Origin: Massilia sp. YIM B02763
GTDB lineage: Bacteria; Pseudomonadota; Gammaproteobacteria; Burkholderiales; Burkholderiaceae_D
DNA: 64,000 bases
Direction: 5' to 3'
NCBI RefSeq assembly: GCF_030412015.1
Contig: NZ_JASNRD010000019.1
Location: forward strand, 56,187-120,186
The notes under the pieces were generated by a model, which was not told where the DNA came from, searched no databases, and saw only the letters and a list, made by a program, of their open reading frames with translations. The position numbers were made by a program, and so were the translations under genes. Of this stretch, positions 17,239 to 25,273 are shown piece by piece (within the stretch, counting starts at the first letter, position 1; each line of letters opens with the position of its first letter).

Positions 17239-17535
17239 TCTTGCTCACCTTTCTTCGCGTTTCGCGAGGTTGGGGCGGGTTAATCTAACCTTCCGCGACA
17301 CGGCCTGACCGGTTAGCGGATCGCACTACTACTCAAGTTGTGGGGGGAAGGACTCGTAAGAACTTCGAGGCATATCAATGCAGCGGACTGCCTAATTTGC
17401 GCACGATATTGTAACGCAACGATGTCAAAGCGGTTGACTCCGCAGCCACATTTTATTTGTTACTAAAATGCAGTTACCCGCATTTGTATTTTATTAGCGG
17501 AATTACACAAAACCATCTGCCTAAAGTTGGGTCAA

Positions 17536-17563
17536 TTGCCGAGTTGACCCACTAAATGATAAT
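17536..17563 (+). promoter_or_regulatory. Sigma70-like promoter of the Fur-regulated operon
   Basis: A -35 TTGCCG (17536-17541) and -10 GATAAT (17558-17563) are separated by 16 bp. The -10 lies inside the Fur box. Transcription would begin around 17570, only about 9 nt before the ATG at 17579, so the mRNA would be nearly leaderless. Confidence 0.55.
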
Positions 17564-17574
17564 CGTTATCATTT
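17554..17574. promoter_or_regulatory. Fur box
   Basis: The core ATGATAATCGTTATCAT is a perfect palindrome around a central C/G, extended to 21 bp by flanking AA/TT. It closely matches the Fur consensus GATAATGATAATCATTATC. It covers the candidate -10 and ends 4 bp before the start codon, a position that would block transcription when iron is plentiful. Confidence 0.88.
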
Positions 17575-17578
17575 ACTG

Positions 17579-18250
17579 ATGGACTCCACCGGCCCCTCCC
17601 CTTCCGTATCGACCGCTGCCGCCCCCGCCCTGCCGGGCGCGCGCCGTGCACTGTTCCTGCGCCACCTGCACCAGTGGCACTGGATCAGCTCCGCCATCTG
17701 CCTGATGGCCATGCTGCTGTTCGCCTTCACCGGCTTCACGCTGAACCACGCGTCGCAGATCGAGGCCAAGCCGCAGGTCGTGCGCGAGAAGGCGACGCTG
17801 CCCGCGCCCTTGCGCACCCAGCTGGAGGCATTCGCCGCGGCCCACCCGGACGCGAAGCTGCCGCTGCCGGCCGAGCTGTCGGACTGGGCCGAAGCGACGT
17901 TTCCCGTGCAGGTGCGCGGCGTGCGCGCCGAGTGGAGCGAGGAAGACGCCTACGTCGCCCTGCCCCGCCCGGGCGGCGACGCCTGGCTGCGCATGGGCGC
18001 GGACGGCCAGGCCGAATACGAAAAGACCGACCGCGGCTGGATCTCGTGGCTGAACGACATGCACAAGGGCCGCAATGCCGGCACCGTGTGGAGCTGGTTC
18101 ATCGACATCTTCGCCATCGCCTGCGTCGTGTTCTGCATCACCGGCTTCCTGATCATGAAGTACCACGCGGCCAACCGGCCGTCGACCTGGCCCGTGATCG
18201 GTTTGGGCATCGTCCTGCCGGCCGTGATCGCCCTCCTGTTCGTGCACTGA
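17579..18250 (+). CDS. PepSY-associated transmembrane protein
   Basis: The 223-residue inner-membrane protein opens with a basic segment and RHLHQWHWISSAICLMAMLL, the first membrane helix (about 32-55). It contains a periplasmic PepSY-like domain (about 60-165) and ends with two helices around 178-198 (IFAIACVVFCITGFLIM) and 205-222. The histidines flanking the helices resemble those of PepSY-linked reductases. It is the first gene of a Fur-controlled operon with DUF2271, DUF4198, ApbE and a flavoreductase, pointing to ferric iron or siderophore reduction at the inner membrane. There is no Shine-Dalgarno before the ATG because the Fur box ends 4 bp upstream. Confidence 0.85.
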   Translation: MDSTGPSPSVSTAAAPALPGARRALFLRHLHQWHWISSAICLMAMLLFAFTGFTLNHASQIEAKPQVVREKATLPAPLRTQLEAFAAAHPDAKLPLPAELSDWAEATFPVQVRGVRAEWSEEDAYVALPRPGGDAWLRMGADGQAEYEKTDRGWISWLNDMHKGRNAGTVWSWFIDIFAIACVVFCITGFLIMKYHAANRPSTWPVIGLGIVLPAVIALLFVH

Positions 18251-18296
18251 ACGGGCCATCGCCTATTTTTTAGTCAACCACCGTCCGAAAGGCCTT

Positions 18297-18809
18297 ATGA
18301 AACTGTCCCATTCGCTCGCCCTCACCCTGCCGCTCGCCTCCGGCTGGGCGGTGGCCGCCGACCTGTCCGTCAAGTTCGACCTGCCGCAGCTGAACGTGGC
18401 CGAATACCACAAGCCCTATGTGGCGATCTGGATCGAGCGTCCGGACCAGACCGTTGCTTCCACGCTGTCGGTCCTGTACGACGTCAAGAAAAACAATAAT
18501 GCGGGCGAAAAATGGGTCAAGGACCTGCGCACCTGGTGGCGCAAGGCCGGCCGCGACGCCAGGCTGCCGATCGACGGCGTCAGCGGCGCCACCCGCGCCG
18601 CCGGCACCCATACGCTGAATTTCGGCCCCGCCATCACGGGCCTGGACAAGCTGCCGGCCGGCGACTACAAGCTGGTCGTCGAAGCGGCGCGCGAAGGCGG
18701 CGGCCGCGAGCTGGTGCGCGTGCCCTTCACCTGGCCCGCCAAGGGCAAGGTGACGGCGGAAGCGGCCGGCAAGGAAGAACTGGGCAAGGTCGCCGTCGCG
18801 ATCCAATAA
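18297..18809 (+). CDS. DUF2271 periplasmic protein with candidate FMN-attachment motif
   Basis: The 170-residue protein has a signal peptide (MKLSHSLALTLPLASGWAVA, cleaved near residue 21) and a DUF2271 domain: FDLPQLNVAEYHKPYVAIWI, then KWVKDLRTWWRKAG. Residues 93-99 read DGVSGAT. This matches the sequence at which ApbE attaches FMN to threonine in NqrC/RnfG-type proteins, making Thr99 the expected acceptor. An apbE gene lies two genes downstream. It would then be a periplasmic flavoprotein electron carrier. It follows the PepSY gene by 46 bp. Confidence 0.85.
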   Translation: MKLSHSLALTLPLASGWAVAADLSVKFDLPQLNVAEYHKPYVAIWIERPDQTVASTLSVLYDVKKNNNAGEKWVKDLRTWWRKAGRDARLPIDGVSGATRAAGTHTLNFGPAITGLDKLPAGDYKLVVEAAREGGGRELVRVPFTWPAKGKVTAEAAGKEELGKVAVAIQ

Positions 18810-18819
18810 GGAGACAGCA

Positions 18820-19632
18820 ATGCGTAACAACAAGATGATCAAGCAGCTCGCCATCGCCGTGGCATTGGCCGGCGTCGCCGTCGCGGCCCAGGCCCACCGT
18901 CCGTGGATGATCCCGAACACGTCCATCATCGAAACCGACCGCGAAGCCTGGGTCACGATCGACGGCGCCATTTCCGAAGGCCTGTTCGAGAACGACTTCA
19001 TGCCGCTCAAGATGGACGGCCTGACCGTGACGGGCCCGGACGGCGCCACCGCCCCGGCCCCGGCCGCCGTGATGGGCAAGCACCGTTCCAGCGTGGACAT
19101 CCTGCTGCCCAAGGACGGCACCTACCGCATCACGCTCGGCGCCAACAACCTCATGGGCAGCTACAAGCTGAACGGCGAGACGAAGCGCTTCCGCGGCAAC
19201 GACGCCCCGCCGGCCGGCGCCACCGACGTCAAGACCACCACCATGGTCCAGCGCCAGGACACCTTCGTCACGCTCAACAAGTCCAGCGACGGCGCCCTGA
19301 AGCCGACGGGCAGCGGCCTGGAGATGGTTGCACTCAGCAACCCGACCGAGCTGCGCGCCGGAGAAACGGCGAAGTTCCGCTTCCAGCTGGACGGCAAGCC
19401 GCTGGCCAACTTCCCGTTCAGCCTGATCCCGGGCGGCGTCAAGTACCGCGGCACGCTGAACGAGACCCGCTTGACGACCGACGCCAACGGCGAAGCGAGC
19501 TTCAAGCTGCCGGCGCCGAACATGTACTGGCTGAGCGCCGCCTACCCCGCCAATGCCCCGCGCGGTCCGGGCGTGGAACAGCCTGCCAAGCGCTACAGCT
19601 ACTCGGCGACCTTCGAGATCCTGCCGGAGTAA
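18820..19632 (+). CDS. DUF4198 periplasmic protein
   Basis: The 270-residue product has a signal peptide ending in AQA, so the mature protein begins at or near HRPWMIPN, the His-containing start typical of DUF4198. Beta-rich Ig-like domains follow. DUF4198 proteins are predicted periplasmic, often encoded with metal uptake and TonB systems; their biochemical role is not established. It sits 10 bp after the DUF2271 gene, with AAGGAGACAGCA before the ATG. Its operon partners suggest metal or siderophore handling. Confidence 0.87.
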   Translation: MRNNKMIKQLAIAVALAGVAVAAQAHRPWMIPNTSIIETDREAWVTIDGAISEGLFENDFMPLKMDGLTVTGPDGATAPAPAAVMGKHRSSVDILLPKDGTYRITLGANNLMGSYKLNGETKRFRGNDAPPAGATDVKTTTMVQRQDTFVTLNKSSDGALKPTGSGLEMVALSNPTELRAGETAKFRFQLDGKPLANFPFSLIPGGVKYRGTLNETRLTTDANGEASFKLPAPNMYWLSAAYPANAPRGPGVEQPAKRYSYSATFEILPE

Positions 19633-19635
19633 GCA

Positions 19636-20709
19636 TTGATTCCGCAGCTGGCCCCCGAGCGCGCCGTCCTGATCCCCGCCGCCATCGATCCCGCGCTGCC
19701 GCCCGCCGGCAGCCGCCTGCACACGCTCGCGGGCACGTCGATGGGGACGGGCTGGTCGGCACGCTTCATGGTGCCTGCGTCGGCACCGGCGGGACTGGAA
19801 GGCGGTCTGCGGCGCCTGCTGCAGGCGGAACTCGACCTCGTGGTGGCCCAGATGAGCCACTGGGAGCCGGATTCGCTGCTGTCGCGCTTCAATGCGGCGC
19901 CGGCCGGCAGCTGGACCGACCTGCCCGACGCCTTCTACGAGGTGGTCGACTACGCGCTGCGGGTACGCGACGACACGCACGGCGCCTACGACCCGGCCGC
20001 CGGCGCGCTGGTGAACCTGTGGGGCTTCGGTCCCGTCCGCCGGTACGACCAGGCCGGCTTCTATGCGCCGGCCGCGGATGCCGTCGCCGCCGTCATGACG
20101 GGGCGAGGGGCGGCACGCGTGGAACTCGACCGGGAACGGCGGCGCCTGCTGCAACCGGGCGGCGCCCTGCTCGACCTGTCCTCGGTGGCGAAGGGCTACG
20201 CCGTCGACCGCCTCGCCCTGTGCCTGGAACGCCATGGCCTGCGCCACTACGTCGTCGAAGCGGGCGGGGAATTGCGCGGGGCCGGCGTGAAGGAGGACGG
20301 CCAGCCGTGGTGGATCGAGGTCGAAGGCGTGCCGGATGCGGAAACGCCTGAAACCGTCGTCGCGCTGCACGGCCTGGCGATCGCCACCTCGGGCGACTAT
20401 CGCCGTTATTTCTGGCAAACCCATGGCCAACCGGCCCACGGCCGGCGTGCTTCGCACACGCTCGATCCACGCACGGGCTGGCCCATCGCCCACGACACCG
20501 CCTCGGTCACGGTGCTGGCGTCCAGCTGCATGGCGGCCGACGCGCTGTCCACGGCGCTGAACGTGCTGGGCCCGCAGGACGGCCTGGCCTTCGCCGAGGA
20601 ACGCGCCATCGCCGCCCGCTTCCTCGTGCGGCGCGGCGCCGGCCCGGCCGCACTCGCCGAATACAGCTCGTCCGCCTGGCGCGCCATGCTCGACGCCTCG
20701 CCTGAATGA
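19636..20709 (+). CDS. apbE: FAD:protein FMN transferase (ApbE family)
   Basis: The 357-residue protein has the ApbE motifs HTLAGTSMGTGW near residue 30, DAFYEVVDYALRV, GGALLDLSSVAKGYAVDRLA, VEAGGELRGAG and SHTLDPRTGWPI. ApbE transfers FMN from FAD onto a threonine of periplasmic proteins; the DUF2271 product in the same operon carries a matching motif. No clear signal peptide is seen, which is unusual for an enzyme that normally acts in the periplasm. The start is a TTG at 19636, supported by GGAG six bases upstream and by its position 4 bp after the previous stop. An upstream exported start is excluded by that stop. Confidence 0.9.
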   Translation: MIPQLAPERAVLIPAAIDPALPPAGSRLHTLAGTSMGTGWSARFMVPASAPAGLEGGLRRLLQAELDLVVAQMSHWEPDSLLSRFNAAPAGSWTDLPDAFYEVVDYALRVRDDTHGAYDPAAGALVNLWGFGPVRRYDQAGFYAPAADAVAAVMTGRGAARVELDRERRRLLQPGGALLDLSSVAKGYAVDRLALCLERHGLRHYVVEAGGELRGAGVKEDGQPWWIEVEGVPDAETPETVVALHGLAIATSGDYRRYFWQTHGQPAHGRRASHTLDPRTGWPIAHDTASVTVLASSCMAADALSTALNVLGPQDGLAFAEERAIAARFLVRRGAGPAALAEYSSSAWRAMLDASPE

Positions 20710-20716
20710 ACCCCGC

Positions 20717-22060
20717 ATGACCTTCACGACCGAACCCCTGCGCTGGGGCGGCGCCCTGGCGCTGACCGGCAGCTACCTCGCACTGTGCGCCGGCATCTGG
20801 CGCGCCCAATGGCGCAAGCGCGCCGTCGCCAACGCGCCGGCCGACTGGCTGGTGGTGTACGCCAGCCAGACCGGCAATGCGCACTACCTGGCCGAGCGCA
20901 GCGCCGAGCTGCTCGCCACCGGCGGGCTGTCGGCGCGCGCCGCCTGCATCTCCACGCTCGACCTGGACCTGCTGCGCGGCGCCACGCAAGTGCTGTTCAT
21001 CGCCGCCACCTACGGCGAAGGCGATGCGCCCGACACGGCCGCGCCCTTCGCCGGCCGCCTGATGGCCGCCGGCGCCGACCTGGCGCACCTGCACTACGCC
21101 GTGCTGGCGCTGGGCGACGCCAGCTATGCGAACTACTGCGGCTTCGGCCGCGCCCTGGACGCCTGGCTGGCGCAGCAGGGGGCGACGCGCCTGTTCGAGC
21201 GCATCGACGTCGACCGCGGCGACACCCGCGCGCTGGCCGCCTGGCAGCACCACGTCGGCCGCCTGGCCGGCACCGCCGACGCGCCCGACTGGGAAGCGCC
21301 GGCCTACGGCGCATGGCGCATCGGCGAGCGCCTGCTCCTGAACCCCGGCAGCGCCGGCGCGCCGCTGTACCGGCTGGCGCTGCTGCCGGCGAGCGGCAGC
21401 CTGCCCGCCTGGGAAGCAGGCGACCTGGCCCAGGTGAGCCCGCCGTCCGACCCGGCGCACCCGCGCGAATACTCGATCGCCTCGATCCCGTCCGAAGGCC
21501 GGCTGGAACTGCTGGTGCGCCTGCAGCGGCGCGAGGACGGCACGCCCGGTGCCGCCTCCGGCTGGCTGTGCGAGGGCGCCGCCGGCGACGATGCCATCCA
21601 GCTGCGCATCCGCGCGCACCAGCGCTTCCGCCTGGGGGAGAACGCGCGCCGCCCCCTCGTGGCGATCGGCAACGGCAGCGGCCTGGCCGGCCTGCGCGCC
21701 CTGCTCAAGGCCCGCATCAATGCCGGCGTCGACGACAACTGGCTGCTGTTCGGCGAACGCAACGCGGCGCACGACTTCCTGCTACGGGACGAGCTGCGGG
21801 GCTGGCACGACGCCGGCTGGCTCAAGCGCCTGGACCTCGCCTTCTCGCGCGACGGGGCGCAGCGCCGCTACGTGCAGGACCTGCTGCGCGCGAACGCCCG
21901 GCACGTCGCCGACTGGGTCGAGCGCGGCGCCGCCATCTACGTGTGCGGCAGCCTGCAGGGCATGGCCGGCGGCGTGCACGAGGCGCTGGTCGAGATCCTG
22001 GGAGAAGAAACGCTGGATGCGCTCACGGCCGATGCGCGCTACCGGCGCGACGTGTACTGA
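20717..22060 (+). CDS. Flavodoxin / FAD-NADPH reductase, membrane-anchored
   Basis: The 447-residue protein has one N-terminal hydrophobic segment (LRWGGALALTGSYLALCAGIW). A flavodoxin domain follows (VYASQTGNAHYLAERS, AATYGEGDAPDTAAPF, LALGDASYANYCGFG), then a ferredoxin-NADP reductase module with the FAD motif REYSIAS and the NADPH motif AIGNGSGLAGLRALL. This is the domain order of sulfite reductase flavoprotein CysJ and P450 reductase. It likely takes electrons from NADPH and feeds the PepSY/DUF2271 components. It is the last gene of the Fur-controlled operon, 7 bp after apbE. Confidence 0.9.
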   Translation: MTFTTEPLRWGGALALTGSYLALCAGIWRAQWRKRAVANAPADWLVVYASQTGNAHYLAERSAELLATGGLSARAACISTLDLDLLRGATQVLFIAATYGEGDAPDTAAPFAGRLMAAGADLAHLHYAVLALGDASYANYCGFGRALDAWLAQQGATRLFERIDVDRGDTRALAAWQHHVGRLAGTADAPDWEAPAYGAWRIGERLLLNPGSAGAPLYRLALLPASGSLPAWEAGDLAQVSPPSDPAHPREYSIASIPSEGRLELLVRLQRREDGTPGAASGWLCEGAAGDDAIQLRIRAHQRFRLGENARRPLVAIGNGSGLAGLRALLKARINAGVDDNWLLFGERNAAHDFLLRDELRGWHDAGWLKRLDLAFSRDGAQRRYVQDLLRANARHVADWVERGAAIYVCGSLQGMAGGVHEALVEILGEETLDALTADARYRRDVY

Positions 22061-22068
22061 CGCGCCGC

Positions 22069-22986
22069 TCAGGGCCGGATCAGCACCTTGCCCGTCTTGT
22101 TCGCTTCCTGCGCGACCGCCGCCTCTTCCTGCGCGTAGATGCGCGAGATGTGCGGCACCAGCTCGCCGCGCACCACCATGGCGACGAGGTTCTCCAGCTT
22201 TTCGCGCAAGGTGCCCGGCCCCGTGCCGCCGGCCAGGAACTCGGCGCGCACGCCCGCGGGCGGCGGGGGCGGCTGGTCGAACAGGCTGAACACGCGACCG
22301 CCCGGGTTCATGGCCGGGTAGACGCTGGCAATGCTGGCCGCGCTGACGCCGTCCACCACCAGGTCGATGTCGTGCAGGCCGCGCGCGTAGTGCTGGTCGG
22401 CATAGTCCAGCACCTCGTCGGCGCCCAGTTCGCGCACGAAGCCGGCCTTGGCGGCCGACGCGACGCCGATCACGTGGGCGCCGATGCGGCGCGCCATCTG
22501 GACGGCGAAGTGGCCCACGCCGCCGGCCGCGCCCTGCACCAGCACTCGCTGGCCGGGCTGCAGCTCGCCCAGCGCGATGATCGCCGACCATGCCGTCAGG
22601 CCGGCCACGGGCAGCGACGCCGCCTGCTCGAAGCCGACGCCGTCCGGGATGCGCGCGACGTCGCCCGCGCTCACCTTCACGTATTCGCCATAGCCGCCCG
22701 TGTTGGGCATCAGGCCGCCGAACACGCGCGTGCCCGGCGCCAGGTCGGCGCCCACGCCGGCCTCCACCACCGTGCCGGCGAAGTCCGAACCGGCCGTGTA
22801 CGGGCGCGGCGCGTACTCGCGCAGGTAACCTTCGCGCACGCGCTTGTCGACCGCGTTCACGGAACCGAATTCCACCTTCACCAGCACCTCGCCGGGCCCC
22901 GGCACGGGGCGGGCGACCTGGCGCACCTGCAGCAATTCCGGGCCGCCTTCGCCTTCCACCAGCACCGTCTTCATCGTTTGGTCCAT
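22069..22986 (-). CDS. Zinc-independent NADPH:quinone oxidoreductase-like protein
   Basis: This is a 305-residue member of the medium-chain reductase family. It has the N-terminal GroES-like part (KVEFGSVNAVDKRVREGY, PYTAGSDFAGTVVEAG) and the nucleotide motif VLVQGAAGGVGHFAVQMARR. It likely reduces quinones or enals. GGAG stands 7 bp before the ATG at 22986, and another ATG adjoins at 22989. The open frame extends much further upstream, but that part runs into the divergent regulator and is not family-like. It is convergent with the flavoreductase gene and divergent from an HxlR regulator, its probable controller. Confidence 0.88.
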   Translation of the reverse strand: MDQTMKTVLVEGEGGPELLQVRQVARPVPGPGEVLVKVEFGSVNAVDKRVREGYLREYAPRPYTAGSDFAGTVVEAGVGADLAPGTRVFGGLMPNTGGYGEYVKVSAGDVARIPDGVGFEQAASLPVAGLTAWSAIIALGELQPGQRVLVQGAAGGVGHFAVQMARRIGAHVIGVASAAKAGFVRELGADEVLDYADQHYARGLHDIDLVVDGVSAASIASVYPAMNPGGRVFSLFDQPPPPPAGVRAEFLAGGTGPGTLREKLENLVAMVVRGELVPHISRIYAQEEAAVAQEANKTGKVLIRP

Positions 22987-23063
22987 CATGGCTCTCCACA
23001 TAAAAGGAAGCCGCATGATAAATTTCCGGCATCCGGCGTCAATTAGGCACCGCCCCGTCACCA

Positions 23064-23081
23064 GGTCACCCCGAGGTAACC
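23064..23081. promoter_or_regulatory. Possible operator in the oxidoreductase/HxlR gap
   Basis: GGTCACC (23064-23070) and GGTAACC (23075-23081) repeat the near-palindrome GGTNACC with 11-bp spacing, one helical turn, just upstream of the HxlR gene. That suits a dimeric winged-helix regulator, but the assignment is only from pattern and place. Confidence 0.35.
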
Positions 23082-23089
23082 AGTCAACC

Positions 23090-23512
23090 ATGAAGATGTC
23101 GAACGAAGAGGCGCTGCTGTCGCCCTGCCGCGGGCGCGCACTGCTCGCGGACCTGCAACTTGCGGACAAGTGGACCACGCTGATCCTGTACGGACTGCTG
23201 GAGGGGCCGCTGCGCTTCAACGAGATCCGCCGCCGCATCGACGGCGTCTCGCAGAAGATGCTGTCGCAAAGCCTGCGCGGGCTGGAGCGCAACGGCCTGG
23301 TGGCGCGCGCCGTGATGGACACGGCGCCCGTCACCGTCGAATACAGCCTGACGCCGCTGGGCCGCACGCTCGACGTGCTGGTACGCACGATGTTCGACTG
23401 GATCGGCGCGCACGAGGAGGAACTGCTGCGCGCCCAGGCCGACTACGATGCCCGCCATGGCGACGGGCCGCGGCCGTCCGTGCATGCGCACGGACTCGTG
23501 ATCCGCCGCTAG
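23090..23512 (+). CDS. HxlR-family transcriptional regulator
   Basis: The 140-residue winged-helix protein has the HxlR layout: an N-terminal cysteine (SPCRGRALLADLQLADKWTT, Cys13), ILYGLLEGPLRFNEIRRRI, the recognition helix VSQKMLSQSLRGLERNGLV, and a C-terminal dimerisation helix. HxlR proteins often sense electrophiles or quinones through the cysteine and control a divergent reductase, as here. The ATG at 23090 or the next ATG (23096) could be used. Its TAG stop overlaps the stop of the convergent carboxylesterase in a shared CTAG. Confidence 0.9.
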   Translation: MKMSNEEALLSPCRGRALLADLQLADKWTTLILYGLLEGPLRFNEIRRRIDGVSQKMLSQSLRGLERNGLVARAVMDTAPVTVEYSLTPLGRTLDVLVRTMFDWIGAHEEELLRAQADYDARHGDGPRPSVHAHGLVIRR

Positions 23513-24996
23513 CGCGCGGCCTGCGCGGCCGGCGCCGCGCGCGCCGCATCGATCTCGGCGCCCCATGGATCCTGCTGCGCCACCGCCTTGCCGTTGGCCG
23601 AGAAATCCATGATCGCGTCCTTGCCCGCGTCGTAGCGCGGCCAGGACGGCAGGCGCTTGCCGTTCGGGTCGCCCTTCTTCGCGAAGTTCACCAGGTAGGC
23701 GCTCATTGTCTTGCCCATGCCGATGTCGCGGCGCGTGGCCTGGTCGCCGTACTTGACGTCCGTGGTGGCGAAGAAGTAGGGGATGTCGGTCGCATGGCGG
23801 GCGCCCCCTGCCACCGCTGCCTTGCCGAGCGAATCGGCCACGTAGGAGAAGCGGTAGGCGTACACGGGCACGCCCTGGCGCGCCAGCGTGGCGGCCAGGC
23901 TGCGCGCGCCGGCCACCATGAAGCCGGCCTTGCCGCCGATGTCGGCGCTGGTGGCGCCGATCATCACGGGCACGCGCGCGAAGCGGCCGGCATTGAAGGC
24001 GGCAAGCGAATCGACGGCCAGGCGGCCGTCGACGAAGGGACCGGTGAAGGCGTCCGGCCCCGCCGCGCCGCGGCCGGCCAGGTTCATGCCGTCGACGATG
24101 GCGTCGGGCGGCAGTGCGCGCAGCTTCTCCTGCGCCTGCGGGTCGTCGGCCGCGATGCCCTTGGTCGCGCCGAACGCCACGCCGGCCTGCTCGGCCTTCG
24201 CCAGGCCCGGGTCCTGGGTGCGGCCCTCGCCGCCCGACAGCACGGCCGCCTTGGCGAACAGGCCCTGCGCCAGCGGCGACGTGAGCAGCGTGTTGACGGC
24301 CATGCCGCCGGCCGACTCGCCGATGATGGTGACGTTGGCAGGGTCGCCGCCAAAGGCGCCGGCATTGCGCTGCACCCACTTCAATGCCGCCAGCTGGTCC
24401 ATGAACGCGTAGTTGCCGAGCAGGCTGTCGCCCCCCTGCGCCTCGCGCGTGAGCTGCGGATGGGCGAAGAAGCCGAAGCGGCCCAGGCGGTAGTTGAAGC
24501 TGACCACGACGGCGCCCTGCTTCGCCAGCGGCGCGCCCGAATAGGTCGGCGGCGAGGACCCGCCGTTGACGAAGCCGCCGCCGTAGATCCAGACGATCAC
24601 GGGCAGCTTGCCCGCTGCCTTGGCATGGGTCGGCTTCCAGACATTGACGAACAGGCAGTCCTCGGACGGCGCCGTGCCCAGCGGCGCGGCATCGCTGGGG
24701 AACGGCAGCTGCATGCAATCGCTGCCGTAGTTGCGCGCGTCGCGCACCCCGTCCCAGGCCGCCACCGGTTGCGGCGCGCGCCAGCGCAGGGGGCCGACCG
24801 GCGCCTGCGCGAACGGGATCCCCTTCCAGCTGGCGACGCCGTCCGCGCTGGCGCCGGCCACCTTGCCGCTGTCGAGCGTGGCGAGCGGCGCGTCGGCCGT
24901 GGAGTTGGCGGCAGTGGCGGCAGCGGAAGCGGCGCCGGTGGCGGCCAGGCATGCCAGCGCGAGCGCCAGCGAAGAAACGGAATGGGAACGGGACAT
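23509..24996 (-). CDS. Type B carboxylesterase, secreted
   Basis: The 495-residue alpha/beta hydrolase has a cleavable signal peptide (about residues 1-25, ending ASA). Features of the type B carboxylesterase family are FAQAPVGPLRWRAP, EDCLFVNVWKP, the oxyanion hole IYGGGFVNGG, and the nucleophile elbow TIIGESAGGMA with the catalytic serine. The catalytic histidine is probably in GARHATDIPYFF. It hydrolyses carboxylic esters; the natural substrate is unknown. AAGGAG precedes the ATG. It is convergent with the HxlR gene. Confidence 0.92.
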   Translation of the reverse strand: MSRSHSVSSLALALACLAATGAASAAATAANSTADAPLATLDSGKVAGASADGVASWKGIPFAQAPVGPLRWRAPQPVAAWDGVRDARNYGSDCMQLPFPSDAAPLGTAPSEDCLFVNVWKPTHAKAAGKLPVIVWIYGGGFVNGGSSPPTYSGAPLAKQGAVVVSFNYRLGRFGFFAHPQLTREAQGGDSLLGNYAFMDQLAALKWVQRNAGAFGGDPANVTIIGESAGGMAVNTLLTSPLAQGLFAKAAVLSGGEGRTQDPGLAKAEQAGVAFGATKGIAADDPQAQEKLRALPPDAIVDGMNLAGRGAAGPDAFTGPFVDGRLAVDSLAAFNAGRFARVPVMIGATSADIGGKAGFMVAGARSLAATLARQGVPVYAYRFSYVADSLGKAAVAGGARHATDIPYFFATTDVKYGDQATRRDIGMGKTMSAYLVNFAKKGDPNGKRLPSWPRYDAGKDAIMDFSANGKAVAQQDPWGAEIDAARAAPAAQAAR

Positions 24997-25273
24997 CGTG
25001 CGGGTCTCCTTGATAAAAGGTCATGTGCCGGGCGAACGCTGCGTCCGGCTGGCGTCCCGATGCTAACCACGTGTTGCCATCGCGTCAATCATGCAGCGAC
25101 CGACCGTCGTGGCCATCCGAACAACGAAATCGGCATTTTTTCGCGCACGATTGAAAAAATGTTGGAATTTCCGCCTGGAAAATGATTAAATCACCAGCTT
25201 AGTTTCCCGGCAGCTACTATTTCGGTGTGTATCGTTGCTTCGGGACCCCGTGCAAGACAACCAGACGACGACG

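Larger units (their letters stand above)
17239..17578. other. Divergent intergenic region sucA / Fur-controlled operon
   Basis: These 340 bp hold no gene. They are AT-richer than the surroundings, as expected for two divergent promoters. The right end contains a sigma70-like promoter and Fur box for the PepSY operon. For sucA I see AT-rich segments (such as the complement of the stretch around 17400-17470) but no promoter I would defend. Confidence 0.6.
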
